A stretch of DNA of 64,000 nt, taken from NCBI GenBank assembly GCA_963823095.1, contig CAWGKI010000037.1, forward strand, positions 1 through 64,000, in the 5' to 3' direction. The translations under genes and the position numbers were made by a program. The notes under the pieces are model-generated. The model made no database searches and was not told the DNA's origin. It worked only from the letters and a program-made list of their open reading frames with translations. Position 1 is the stretch's first letter. The number at the start of each line of letters is the position of its first letter. Positions 10,481-19,850 of the stretch are shown here, one piece after another. This DNA comes from CAIVVT01 sp963823095. GTDB taxonomy: Bacteria > Acidobacteriota > Terriglobia > Bryobacterales > Bryobacteraceae.

Positions 10481-13077
10481 ATGCAAAGGTTCTACGCTGG
10501 GCTGCTGTTGCTCTTCATCAGCCTCACAAGCCCGATCTATTCTCAATCCCTTGGTAATGCCGCGACCTTGTCCGGCACCGTCGTGGACCAGACCGACGCC
10601 GTGGTGCCGAACGCGCTGGTTCACCTGCACAACCCGATTACGCGGTATGAGAAGGCGACGAAGACCGATGAGAACGGCACGTTCCGGTTCGTCAATATAC
10701 CTCAAAACCAGTACCACGTGGAGATCTCCGCCAAAGGCTTCGAGAACCAGGAACAGGATGTGAACCTGCATGGCGCTGTCCCCATCGTGATTGCCGTCAA
10801 GCTGGCACTGGCCGGCGGCAAGACCGAGATGACCGTCGAGGCTACGGGAACCGACATGCTGGAAACTGTTTCTTACGCGCACAACGACATCGACAAGACG
10901 CTTGACCGACAGCCTGCCTGTCGGCTCGCCAGGCTCGGGCTTGAGCGACGCGATTACGTTTGGCACGCCTGGTGTGGTGGCGGACTCCAACGGCTTTTTC
11001 CATCCGCAGGGCGACCATGCGCAGGTCACGTTTTCCGTAGACGGGCAGACGGTCAGCGACCAGCAGAGCAAGCAATTCTCGACGCAGTTGCCATTGAACG
11101 CGGTCCAGTCGATGCAGGTGATTACGGGAGCGCCTCCGGCGGAGTATGGAGATAAGACGAGCCTCGTGGTCAACACGACTACCCGCTCCGGAATGGGTGA
11201 AACCAGACCAACGGGCTCGCTCACAACCGAGTACGGCAGCTTCGGGACAATCAATCAGGAAGTGGCGATCGGTTTCGGTGGAAAGAACTGGGGCAGTTTC
11301 ACGGCCGCAAACGGTATGCGGTCGGGCCGGTTCCTCGACACGCCGGAGTTCCAGCCGATTCATGCTGTGGGTAATAGCGGAAACGTATTCCAGCGCTTCG
11401 ACTATCAGCCGACGCAACGGGACATGTTCCACTTGAATCTCCTGCTCGCGCGCAATTGGTTCCAGATTCCGAACACTTACGATCAGGCCGCCTTGGGACA
11501 GGACGAACGGCAGCAGGTGCGCACGTTCAGCGTCGCGCCGGGCTACCAGCGCACCCTGGGGCCGAGCCTGTTGTACACGATCAACGGCTGGTATCGCGAG
11601 GATTTCGTGAACTACATCCCCAGCGCGAATCCGCTTTCCGACACGCCAGGCACGATCGCGCAGACGCGCAAGCTGCGCAGCACGGGATTCAAGACCGACA
11701 TGGCCATTGCGAAGAAACACCACGCCATCAAGATCGGAATGCAGTACAGCCAGACCGGGCTTTCCGAGGACACACGGTTTGCCATCACTTCCCCTGGAGT
11801 CAATCCGGTCTGCCTGACGAATTCCGGCGCCGCCGTGCCGGGTGCAACAATCACAGACGCCATCCGGGTGCGCCGGCGCCGGTTACGTCCCGAATGACGC
11901 TTTCCTGGCCGGTCTGTTGCCATTCGACCTTTCGCGGGGCGGCGGTTTTCTGAACTTCCGTGGCCGTGGGACGATCAACCAGGCCGCGGTATTCGCGCAG
12001 GACGAGATGACCCTCGGCAATTTCAACCTCAGCCTCGGCCTGCGGTTCGACGACTACCGGGGCTTGTCGAGCGGCGCGCTCTGGCAGCCTCGTCTGGGTC
12101 TCGCGTACCATTTCAAGCCGACGGGAACTGTGCTGCGAGGCTCATTTACGCGGACTATGGAAACGCCGTACAACGAGAATCTGTTGCTGTCCGGATCCAC
12201 AGTGCTCGGCGGCGAAGGCACGGGCCAGGGCGTCGGCCAGACTGGGGCCTATGGCACGCAGGCGCTGAAACCCGGCACCCGCGACCAGTACAGTGCCGGC
12301 TTTGAGCAGGCCGTCGATAAGAAGCTTCTGGTCGACGGTGAGTACTTCTGGAAGTTCACGGACAACGCTTACGACTTCGACACGCTATTCAACACGCCGA
12401 TCGTATTCCCGATCTCCTGGCACAACTCAAAGATCGACGGAGTTTCGCTGCGCGTCAGCACTTCTGAAATCCACGGCTTCACGGCGTATGTGGTGATGGG
12501 GCACACGCGGGCGCGCTTCTTCGGACCGGAAAACGGCGGCCTGCTGTTCAATTCGCCGCTTGCCACCTCGGTCTTCCGGATCGACCACGACCAGGCGTTT
12601 CAACAGACGGCGCACGCACGTTACCAGTTCAAGAAGAAGGGGCCCTGGGTGGCGTTCACGTGGCGCTACGACAGCGGCATGGTGGCCGGATCGGTCGAGA
12701 CGCTCAGCGATGCGCTGGCGTTAACGGCGGATCAACAAACGGCGATCGGCTTCTACTGCGGCAGCCAACATGCGACGCTGGCCGCGCCCATTACTTCCTG
12801 CTCCTCGCCCAACTTCGGCGCCACGCGCCTAGTGATCCCGCAACCTGGCACCGCGAATGCGGACCATAATCCGCCGCGCATTGCGCCTCGTAACATCTTC
12901 GACGCGGGTATTGGCATCGACGACATCCTGGGGCGGGAACATTACAAGCTCGGTCTTCGCTTCAACGCCGAGAACCTCACCAATGAAGCCTCGCTCTACA
13001 ACTTCCTGTCCACCTTCAGCGGCACGCACTTCATTGCGCCGCGCAACTACCAGGCATCGGTGACATTGTCGTTCTGA
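10481..13077 (+). pseudogene. TonB-dependent receptor with CarboxypepD_reg domain, two frameshifts
   Basis: Starts with a signal peptide (MQRFYAGLLLLFISLTSPIY) and a carboxypeptidase-regulatory domain (LSGTVVDQTDAVVPNALV), then shifts frame near 10900 within DIDKTL/TDSLP, and again near 11860 within ATITD/PSGCAGAG. The last segment, to 13077, is a beta-barrel closing with YQASVTLSF, aromatic last residue. Rejoined it is about 865 residues, matching the first broken receptor over its whole length. An outer-membrane uptake role is inferred from the family. Two single-base corrections would restore it, so it may be intact in the organism. Confidence 0.8.
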
Positions 13078-13358
13078 TGCGCAAGCGCTAGGTGCCTCAG
13101 CACGTCCGGTGCATACAACGTCAAGGTCATTTCGTCATGTTGAGGATATCCGAGTTCACGCACATTGAGGTGGAGCCGACTCCCCAGATCTCCTGCGACG
13201 CGAACGGTTATGTGGCGTTCCAGGCCATTACTCGCAAAACTCGGCGGTGCGCTTCTCCCCTTGCTTTCGGATCGTGGGCTTAACGCTGCAAAGCGAAGCG
13301 CTTAAAGTGGCACTCATCGGTGACTGTTGGCAACTCTCAGTCGAATTTGGCCGGTGCC
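13078..13358. other. Non-coding stretch before the module repeat
   Basis: I see no gene or clear structured element here. Similarity to the second module copy begins near 13305. Confidence 0.5.
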
Positions 13359-13645
13359 CTATATGCGTCCTTCTTTCTCAAGTTGGAAGAGTTTGTCAGT
13401 CAGGCTCTGAACGATCAACGCGGTCCGAGTGATGCCGAACCGCTTGGCAGCCAGGGTGAGCCGGTCGGCAATCGCTGCGTCGAGGCGAATCATGATTGCC
13501 GTCTTCTCCCTCTCCGCCCCGTCGTTGACGCAGGCACTGCCGACCTCATGAGATGGCCGGCATGTCCCAAGAGAGCATCCTCCTGAGGAGATATCATTTC
13601 GCTTACTTTGGATACTGTTCTGATAGCCATATGCTGCCTTTTCAT
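13359..13645 (-). pseudogene. Ribbon-helix-helix protein downstream of ParA, copy 1, frameshifted
   Basis: Same gene as 28269-28556, but one base is missing in the segment for TGRRGEKTA. The frame then leaves the RHH part and stops at once. The start ATG overlaps the parA stop as ATGA. An internal ATG at MIRLDAAIADRLTL could still give the bare RHH domain ending in KLFQLEKEGRI. RHH proteins next to ParA usually bind the centromere and the promoter (ParG/Omega-like). Confidence 0.65.
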
Positions 13646-14277
13646 TGCACTCTGCAATCCATCAGTTGCTGAGCCAGCGCGATGAACTCCGCCTTGGCCT
13701 TCGCGTCGGAGTACTCCAGGATGCCAAGCCCATCCGCGAATGTGGAGTTCCAGGCTTTGCGGTTCACCAGCGGCGAGGCCAAGTACGTGGAGCCTGCAAG
13801 GCTGGCCAGATACTGGGCGGCCTCAACGTTGTCTTGACCCGTGGCGTCGGCCGCATTGAGAACTGTGAAGACGGGGCACGCTCTGACAGCCCAAACCTCC
13901 TCGACAATCTTCAGCATCGATGGGATTGCCCATACGTCAGGATTGCGAGGTCTTACCGGGATCAGGCAGGCATCACACACCAAGAGTGCGGCGCGCAGAC
14001 CGTCCGTGTCACGCCCGCCAACGTCGATAAAGATATCTGTGTACTTGGGCAGCAGCAAAGGCGTCTGGCTCCGAATGGCCCTGCCATGAAGAGCAATCGC
14101 CGTGAAGTCGTGTACGCCGCGCTCACTCCGGAACTGGGTGAAGGTCAAGGCCGTGGCCTGATCATCGCCGTCGATCAGCAAAACGTCGCGGCCGGCACGA
14201 GCGGCGGCGATGGCGAAGTTGACCGCTAGCGTGGTCTTCCCCACACCTCCTTTGGTATTGGCAACCGTGAGTATCAT
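13642..14277 (-). CDS. parA: ParA-family partition ATPase, copy 1
   Basis: A 211-residue short (type Ib) ParA with the deviant Walker A KGGVGKTT at residues 9-16, LLIDGDDQ (A') and DIFIDVGGRD (Walker B). It lacks an N-terminal HTH, so the neighbouring RHH protein would be the DNA-binding partner, as in ParF/ParG systems. ParA moves or anchors DNA in plasmids and some integrative elements. It is translationally coupled to the RHH gene. The copy at 28553-29188 differs at only a few residues (for example DGDDQ versus DGDEQ). Both copies have intact frames, unlike the other genes of the module. Confidence 0.85.
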   Translation of the reverse strand: MILTVANTKGGVGKTTLAVNFAIAAARAGRDVLLIDGDDQATALTFTQFRSERGVHDFTAIALHGRAIRSQTPLLLPKYTDIFIDVGGRDTDGLRAALLVCDACLIPVRPRNPDVWAIPSMLKIVEEVWAVRACPVFTVLNAADATGQDNVEAAQYLASLAGSTYLASPLVNRKAWNSTFADGLGILEYSDAKAKAEFIALAQQLMDCRVQ

Positions 14278-14699
14278 TACGTTGAAAAGCCTTTCTGTTC
14301 GATATCGGAAGAGTGCAAAAAGATATACAAACGTTGCAAAGTGAGCGCACTGCCCTTCCGTCGGATACGTCGGTGGCCCGAATCACCACACCAGTGAGCG
14401 CCAGACGAATTGACAGGGTTCCTGGACGCCGCAAGAGCGCCGACCCGCAACGCGACAACTTCAGCTCCCGAGTCGGCAAGGGCGCGCACGGAAGTGAACC
14501 TGATGTCGGCGGAAGCCTGCATCTGCGCTGTCTGGCGACGTCACGCATTGCTGGCGTCCTCACGCGTGACGTGTCTTGATCTCCACAGAATGCGAATGCA
14601 AGGAGCACTCCCCCGCCGGAGCCGTAGGAGAAAGCTGGGAGGGGGCGAGGCGACAATGATCGCGGGAGCGCTGCCGGCTTCCCGGTGCTGCTCTCCACC
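14278..14699. other. Gap before parA, copy 1
   Basis: No convincing gene. It probably holds the parA promoter and an eroded 3' end of the winged-helix gene. The corresponding segment of copy 2 has different indels, as expected for DNA not under coding constraint. Confidence 0.4.
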
Positions 14700-16000
14700 A
14701 GACTCGAACGCGTCGCAGGGCGCTGTCCCCGAGCGAATCGCGTGACTTCAGCAAGGCCTAGGTTCAGCCGGCGAAAGCGCTCAAAGTCCGCGATGGCTCT
14801 GGGATCGCATACACTGCCATACCCGATACACGCTCGCCGGAGAGGCGACTCCACCATGCGCTGAATTCCTCCATGACACGCGCTCTCTCCGCGCTCACGG
14901 GCATGGATTGCTCCGCTGCCTCCATCGGCATCTGAGGTAGTGTGGTCGGCGCTTCGGATGTCGGACGTGATCCGCCAATCCCGAAGGCGCGGCGCCAAAA
15001 CGCGGGCCGCGGTTTCAACCCGAATGGTAAGGTAGCTCCACCACTCCCAATCCGTGCCGTTCTTGTTTGAGATCTCGTTTGCCTGGCTGAGCGCGTGGTC
15101 CAGCACCGCGCACAGTTCGTCGGAAGTTCGGATGTCTGAAAGGCGCGCGGCTTTGGCCCATTCCGTGGCGAAGTCGGCACTGGGCAATCCGATGCAGCCG
15201 TTCGGATTCCGCTTTCGGATGCCGCGCGTTTGCGCCCAGTGGAGTGGCACGGAGGCCAGCGGGTCGTTTCCTTCGCAGACTGGCTGCTCATGGGTTCCGG
15301 CACCAGCATCTGCGTTCGCCGGATCCGCCGTCTCATTCGTCATCCGCGGGGTGAGTGGAGTGCTGCTTGCCGGCGTTTCGGCTGAGGACGACGAAGTAGG
15401 AGTAATCTCTGATTTTGTAATCTCTGGTTGAAGAGACGGCATTTTTGCCGGATGCATCCGGTCAATTTGCGGAATGGGGGAATCTCCGTAACTTGTTGAT
15501 TTCGCCCATCCGGCATTTTTGCCGGATCGAGCCGGCATTTTCGACGCGGTGGCAGGTTGGCTGCCTTTCTCCTCCGACTCGCCTGCGTCTGGCGCCCCCA
15601 ACGTGGCAAGCGCCAGGCGGAGATTCTCGGCGACCAGTCGGTATTGCTTGGTCCGGTCCCACGGGTTGGTCGGGCTAGGTCTGGAAGCCGCGAAGCCTTT
15701 GGCCTCGATCAGAGCTACTGCGCCGCGGATCTTCTTCTCGCCCCAACCACCCAGCAGGTCGCGAGATAGATCCTCCACCGTTTTCCAGAACCAACACTCC
15801 GGATCGATCGACTTGTGGTCGGGATCAGCCAAGGATGCTGTCTGGTCGTGTCGGCCGTGCTGCAGGCACCAATCGTGCCAATAGACGAAATTGTTGAGCA
15901 GGGCGGCGGCAGCCTGATCTCCGTCGCAAAGCGTTAGGAACGAGTTTCGGATTATGACGAGCGGCTCGTTCTCCAGAAGCGGGAATGAAGTCGCCCTCAT
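14700..16000 (-). pseudogene. Winged-helix replication-initiator-like protein, copy 1, frameshifted near 3' end
   Basis: Starts at ATG 16000 (MRATSFPLLENEPLVIIRNS), overlapping the upstream stop as ATGA. The first 140 residues resemble the winged-helix N terminus of plasmid and phage replication proteins: an AAALLNNFVYWHDW helix, WFWKTVEDLSRDLLGGWGEKK, then a wing and DRTKQYRLV. A low-complexity Pro/Ser/Thr linker follows, then a second domain (SADFATEWAKAARLSDIRTS, NGTDWEWWSYLTIRVE). The frame stays open far past the real end, but the coherent C-terminal sequence (FSAWWSRLSGERV, MAVYAIPEPSRT) is in another frame, so a shift lies near 14890-14930. Replication role inferred from fold pattern and ParA context; no named family assigned. 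Confidence 0.55.
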
Positions 16001-16526
16001 CGGCACTCCCGACAGGTCGCCCGACGCGACCGCAAGCCGTCTCTCCACACGCACAAGCAGCCGCCCGGTGGAATGAGGTATTTCTGCCTCGGCTTGAGAT
16101 TGCCGGCAGCGTCGCATTCAAGATCGGGGTGGTCTCGGCGCGAACAATACTCGCGGACTCGATCGGAACCGGGCAAGAAATATGGGATGAGGATGCCGGC
16201 GTAATCGCCGCTCTTCCGCCCGATGATCTCGCCGCCGGCGAGCAGCGTCAACGCGTCGCTGGTCGGCGCGTTCCGCCAAAGCAGGGTCGATCCAACGGGA
16301 CTCCAGGGCCGCATGGTCGGCTGACGTCAAGTTCACGCCCGCCAACGATGCCGTTACGGTCGGGGTATTGCAACCCGAGTGTTTGGAGTCTGAAAACGGT
16401 CGACGGCCGAGCAAGTTCTCGGCTTCTGCCGACTGGTGGTGTAAGTTGCCATTGTGAGGATTCAATTGCCACCCCCATGAGTCGAAGCTTCGCGTGACCA
16501 CGCGAGCCCTCGGTGTTTGCGATCAT
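15997..16526 (-). pseudogene. Primase-like (DUF3854-type) N-terminal fragment, copy 1
   Basis: Fragments in different frames give SADHAALESRWIDPALAE, then LAGGEIIGRKSGDYAGILIP, YFLPGSDRVREY, RRDHPDLE and KPRQKYLIPPG. This is the start pattern of the large DUF3854/TOPRIM primase-like proteins of mobile elements. The part that should follow (the TOPRIM core) is missing; the protein instead ends in a short Arg-rich tail whose TGA overlaps the next ATG. Relative to copy 2 it has one base missing and two extra. It is probably a dead remnant, though the neat ATGA overlap keeps a shortened functional protein possible. Confidence 0.5.
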
Positions 16527-16709
16527 GGGGTGCAGTGAGGCCTAATGCGCGTTCTTGCTCAGGACAAATCGCAACACGAGCCGGGCATCAGGGAAGCGCG
16601 TCCGGAATCCGGCCGACGTCATACGGCGCGCCTGGATGGGGACTCAGGTAAAGCGCTGATGAACCGGACAACGGTTACGCCTGTGCAAGCATCCTTCGCG
16701 TCGCACTGC

Positions 16710-16809
16710 TGCACTCCAATTGCACTCCATTAAGAGGGTGCGCTGCGGAATACCTCCGCTTTTCAGGCGTTTTGGTACTCTCCAAACCGACACCTGCACT
16801 CTCCAAATG
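16710..16809. repeat. Short repeats beside the tRNA half, copy 1 (possible integrase arm sites)
   Basis: TGCACTCCA occurs at 16710-16718 and 16721-16729, GTACTCTCCAAA at 16775-16786 and TGCACTCTCCAAATG at 16795-16809. These are four related direct repeats within 100 bp of the att core. The arrangement is like tyrosine-recombinase arm sites. They are kept in copy 2 (31616-31715). Function inferred. Confidence 0.4.
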
Positions 16810-16830
16810 ATTGAAACTAAAGTGCCGCGT

Positions 16831-16878
<48 letters not shown>

Positions 16879-16987
16879 TGTTTTCAATAACTTAGCCGGA
16901 TTGTTTGATCCTCTCTCGATCCCTTAACGGAGTGCAGTGGATATTCCGTAGTTCCAAGTTATTCATTTTAAAGACATTCTTGCTCTA

Positions 16988-17012
16988 AATGCCAGCCAGA
17001 CCCGCTGGCATT
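16988..17012. terminator. Stem-loop near the element junction
   Basis: AATGCCAGC and GCTGGCATT form a perfect 9-bp stem with a 7-base loop. No T tract follows on either strand, so it may be a protein site or a factor-dependent end rather than an intrinsic terminator. Confidence 0.35.
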
Positions 17013-17338
17013 CGTTCAACCATAGAGAACATGGAATACACAGTCACAGGTTCTCCACCGTGTACTGAGCGACCGGAAGATCACCGCTTTCGGGCGTGCA
17101 ACATGCTTTTTCGATCACGACGCCGACCGTGAAGAACGACCAATTAGGCCGGATCAATAAGTAGCCCGCGCAGCTACGAGCATCGACGATGAGGACAAGG
17201 TGCCTCTGCGCATGAGTGGATCTCGGAGCGATGTCACCGCACATGCGATTCGGGCGACCAAAGACAGGGACACGCATCGGCCGCACGGTGCGTCGACGCT
17301 TCGCTGAGAGCGGTACTGTGGTTGGTATCCTTGGAGAC

Positions 17339-17354
17339 TTGGCGATTTAGCCAA
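17339..17354. promoter_or_regulatory. Candidate ArsR operator
   Basis: TTGGC-GATTTA-GCCAA is a perfect 5-6-5 inverted repeat lying immediately before the ATG at 17355. Position and symmetry suit autoregulation by the ArsR protein. No experimental match is known to me. Confidence 0.4.
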
Positions 17355-17711
17355 ATGGCGCTATCATCACAAGTGATGGATGCCAAGACTCTCGCCTTGT
17401 ATGAAGCGCGCGCGCAGGTGTTCAAAGCGCTGGCTCACCCTTCCCGTTTGCTGATCGTGGATGAACTCATGCGATCGGAACGGTGCGTGTGCGACTTGAC
17501 CGCGCTCGTCGGCTCGGACATGTCCACCGTCTCCAAGCACCTGTCCGTCCTGAAGGCCGCTGGCGTAGTTCAGGATGAGCGGCGGGGCTCCCAGATTTGG
17601 TACCACCTTCGCATGAAGTGCGTAACCAAGTTCTTCAGCTGCGTCGAGTCCGAACTGCAGAAGCAAGCTTGTGAGCAGTGGGACCTGGTTCACTCTGGCA
17701 CCACAGCGTAG
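17355..17711 (+). CDS. arsR: ArsR/SmtB-family repressor 1
   Basis: A winged-helix metalloregulator of 118 residues from this ATG. Cys44 and Cys46 lie in ERCVCDL at the start of the recognition region, the classical As(III) pair of the ELCVCDL type. DMSTVSKHLSVLKAAG is the DNA-reading helix, and two more cysteines follow near the C terminus. A TTG 33 bp upstream and an ATG at 17376 are other possible starts; I chose the ATG that leaves a short N-terminal arm and follows the palindrome. It opens the ars cluster and is followed 25 bp later by the DGC-domain gene. Confidence 0.85.
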   Translation: MALSSQVMDAKTLALYEARAQVFKALAHPSRLLIVDELMRSERCVCDLTALVGSDMSTVSKHLSVLKAAGVVQDERRGSQIWYHLRMKCVTKFFSCVESELQKQACEQWDLVHSGTTA

Positions 17712-17736
17712 CCATCCCAGGAGGAAAGACAACCAA

Positions 17737-18135
17737 ATGAACATACGACCCAAATGCTCCTGTTCAGGATCTACAGACCTGATGTTCGCTTGTTCTGGCG
17801 CCGCCGATATCGCCGAGATTGGCGACCGTGCTGTCCGAACGCTCCACAAGGAGGGTGATGCGAAGATGTTTTGCCTCGCAGGAATCGCCGGGAAAATCGA
17901 GTCGATCGAGGTCAATACGCGCGGAGCCGGCCGCCTACTTGTGGTGGACGGGTGCGACAGCGACTGCGCCAAGAAAACGATGGAATTGGGCGGCTACACC
18001 GCATTCATCCACGTCCGTGTCAGCGACCTGGGGTTGGAGAAAGGCAAGACACCTGTGAACGATGAGCGGATTGCGATGGTTGTGTCGAAGTTGCGCGAAC
18101 TGCTCGGACGGCAAGCTGAAGTTGCGGAGGCATAA
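17737..18135 (+). CDS. Putative zinc-binding DGC-domain protein
   Basis: 132 residues, start ATG behind a good AGGAGG ribosome site (about 17719). The DGC motif (residues 71-73, VVDGCDSDCAKK) gives Cys73 and Cys77, and there is a Cys-rich N terminus (Cys7, Cys9, Cys19). The family is described only as putative zinc-binding. It recurs with thiol-redox and metalloid genes, and here it sits between arsR and arsF in one transcription unit. The stop abuts the arsF start. A role in thiol or arsenical handling is inferred from position only. Confidence 0.7.
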   Translation: MNIRPKCSCSGSTDLMFACSGAADIAEIGDRAVRTLHKEGDAKMFCLAGIAGKIESIEVNTRGAGRLLVVDGCDSDCAKKTMELGGYTAFIHVRVSDLGLEKGKTPVNDERIAMVVSKLRELLGRQAEVAEA

Positions 18136-18600
18136 ATGATTCGAAAGTTACGCTCAATAGTCCTGTTCTTTCTCACCGTGGCGGCTCTCGGGGGGATCTA
18201 TGTCCTATCCGAGAAAGCTCGGGCCGATGCGCCGGCGGCCCCGCAGCCGCAGACAGCGGACACCAAGGTCGTCGCCTATTACTTCCATTCCACCGTCCGC
18301 TGCATTACATGCCGGAAGATTGAGGGTTACTCCCGTGAAGTCGTTGAGCAGAAGTTCGGTGCCGACATAGCGAAGGGCCGATTGCAGTTTACGCTGGTCA
18401 ACGTTCAACTGCCCGAGAATCAACATTTCATAAAGGACTATCAGATCTTCACGAAATCGTTGGTGCTGGTGCGTTTCGATAAGGGCAGGCAGGCAGAGTA
18501 CAAAGTCCTGAACGACACGTGGGAACTGGTCGGAGACAAACCGGCTATGCAGGGCTACGTCGAGCGGGAGGTTCGCGATTACCTCAAGAGGCTCCCATGA
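18136..18600 (+). CDS. arsF: ArsF-family thioredoxin-like protein
   Basis: 154 residues with an N-terminal membrane anchor or signal (VLFFLTVAALGGIYVLSEKARA). A periplasmic thioredoxin-like domain follows with Cys56-x2-Cys59 in VRCITCRKIEGY. It matches the family annotated as nitrophenyl-compound nitroreductase subunit ArsF, linked to handling of aromatic arsenicals together with ArsG. Its TGA overlaps the arsG ATG, so the two are translationally coupled. The redox role is inferred from the CxxC; I cannot confirm nitroreductase activity. Confidence 0.75.
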   Translation: MIRKLRSIVLFFLTVAALGGIYVLSEKARADAPAAPQPQTADTKVVAYYFHSTVRCITCRKIEGYSREVVEQKFGADIAKGRLQFTLVNVQLPENQHFIKDYQIFTKSLVLVRFDKGRQAEYKVLNDTWELVGDKPAMQGYVEREVRDYLKRLP

Positions 18601-19289
18601 TCGTGTCCGGCACAGCCGTGTTAACTGCGGCTTGGCTGGGAATCCTCACTTCGATCAGTCCATGCCCGCTCGCGACCAACGTCGCCGCGATGTCGTTTGT
18701 TGGGAAGGATGTTGGTTCGCCGAGACGGGTTTTGCTGACTGGATTGCTGTACACCCTCGGCCGGAGTCTGGCATATGCGGTGCTCGCGGCCCTGCTCATC
18801 GCCAGTGTGTTTGCCATTCCGGACCTCGCGTTCTGGCTCTCCACCTACATGAACAAGCTGCTGGGGCCAGTGCTGATCGTCGTTGGCGTTGTGCTCCTCG
18901 AAGTACTACCTTTCCACTTCGCGACCGCTTGCGTGAGTGACAAGTCCAGCGAGCGTTTCGGAAGGTCGGGACCGTGGGGCGCCGGTTTGCTTGGGATTCT
19001 GTTCGCGCTTTCGTTCTGTCCGGTGTCCGCAGCCTTGTTTTTCGGCAGTCTTCTGCCGCTGGCTGCTAAGAATGGATCCTTGGTTCTGCTGCCCTCCGCC
19101 TATGGCGCCGGAACGGGTGTGCCGGTCTTTATGTTCGCCATCTTGATCGCCATGGGAGCGCAGTGGGTCAGCAAGGCATTCAAGAAGCTTGTCCAATTTG
19201 AGAAGTGGGCGCGGCGCATCACAGGAGCGATCTTCATCATCGTCGGTATTCGCTACTGCCTGCTCTACATCTTCGAGGTACAGCTATGA
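18597..19289 (+). CDS. arsG: ArsG-family membrane transporter (CcdA-like)
   Basis: 230 residues, six membrane helices, of the CcdA/DsbD-like fold. Cysteine-proline pairs occur in helix 1 (SISPCPLATN, Cys23) and helix 4 (ALSFCPVSAALFFGSLLP), the sites that pass electrons or bind thiols in this fold. It matches the family annotated as aromatic aminobenzylarsenical efflux permease ArsG. ATGA overlaps with both neighbours (arsF before, thioredoxin after) tie the three into one functional set. Whether it exports arsenicals or moves reducing power is open. Confidence 0.75.
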   Translation: MIVSGTAVLTAAWLGILTSISPCPLATNVAAMSFVGKDVGSPRRVLLTGLLYTLGRSLAYAVLAALLIASVFAIPDLAFWLSTYMNKLLGPVLIVVGVVLLEVLPFHFATACVSDKSSERFGRSGPWGAGLLGILFALSFCPVSAALFFGSLLPLAAKNGSLVLLPSAYGAGTGVPVFMFAILIAMGAQWVSKAFKKLVQFEKWARRITGAIFIIVGIRYCLLYIFEVQL

Positions 19290-19528
19290 AGATTCAAATC
19301 GCGGGGCCAGGTTGCCCCAATTGCCAGAATACGGAGCGGAACGTCGACAGCGCCTGCGCTGAACTCGATTTCAAGGCCGAAATCTCACACGTTACGAATA
19401 TCGCCGAGATTCTGGATCTCGGTGTTATGCGAACGCCGGCCGTTGTGATCGACGGCGAAGTCGTGATTTCCGGGCGAGTTCCTAGCGTTTCGGAACTCAA
19501 GAGTATCCTCGAAGCAAGGAGGCTTTGA
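19286..19528 (+). CDS. Small thioredoxin-family protein
   Basis: 80 residues with CPNC at positions 10-13 (GPGCPNC) and cis-Pro in RTPAVVIDGEVV, the layout of the short redox-active disulfide proteins. It is cytoplasmic, with no signal. It starts inside the arsG stop (ATGA). The likely job is to feed electrons to ArsG/ArsF or to the downstream ArsC enzymes. Confidence 0.8.
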   Translation: MKIQIAGPGCPNCQNTERNVDSACAELDFKAEISHVTNIAEILDLGVMRTPAVVIDGEVVISGRVPSVSELKSILEARRL

Positions 19529-19529
19529 C

Positions 19530-19814
19530 ATGATCTGCTACGAGTGCCAACAGGCAGCCAAGACGCGCGATGCTGTCGCCCTCTGCCACCATTGCTCCGC
19601 AGCGTTGTGCCTGGAGCATGCATTGATTCTCAGCGATCCCGTCACCGCACTATACCCGGTCTGCCAGACAGTGGTGCTTCCTCTTCGAGCGCGCGTGTTC
19701 CTTTGCGGCACCTGCCGAGAAGCGCTGCGGCAGACGACGGAGGGCAATCGTGAACTGGCAGAGTCGCCGGCCGACCACGCTCAGGTTCCACAACGGGATG
19801 CCGTGAAGGCTTGA
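19530..19814 (+). CDS. DUF2180 zinc-ribbon-like protein
   Basis: 94 residues. Paired cysteines at 3/6 (MICYEC) and 19/22 (CHHC), then Cys27 and His30, and a later pair in FLCGTC, form a likely zinc-binding fold of the DUF2180 family (unknown function). It starts 1 bp after the thioredoxin stop and ends the first part of the cluster. The C-terminal 20 residues are polar and probably disordered. Confidence 0.7.
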   Translation: MICYECQQAAKTRDAVALCHHCSAALCLEHALILSDPVTALYPVCQTVVLPLRARVFLCGTCREALRQTTEGNRELAESPADHAQVPQRDAVKA

Positions 19815-19850
19815 CGGGCTAATGTTGCTCGTGATATCGTTAATCGTCGA

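Larger units (their letters stand above)
16879..17354. other. Leading gap of the arsenic element
   Basis: No gene I can support. It holds a hairpin (16988-17012) and the arsR promoter region. A leftward open frame at 17044-17286 has no recognisable family. Confidence 0.4.

Noticed and set aside
14162..16117. A single 651-residue protein
   Set aside because: The frame is open by chance: its end overlaps parA in another frame and the coherent C-terminal sequence lies in a different frame. The start was reset to 16000.
17044..17286. Leftward 80-residue protein
   Set aside because: No recognisable family, start or ribosome site; kept only as a note in the gap.
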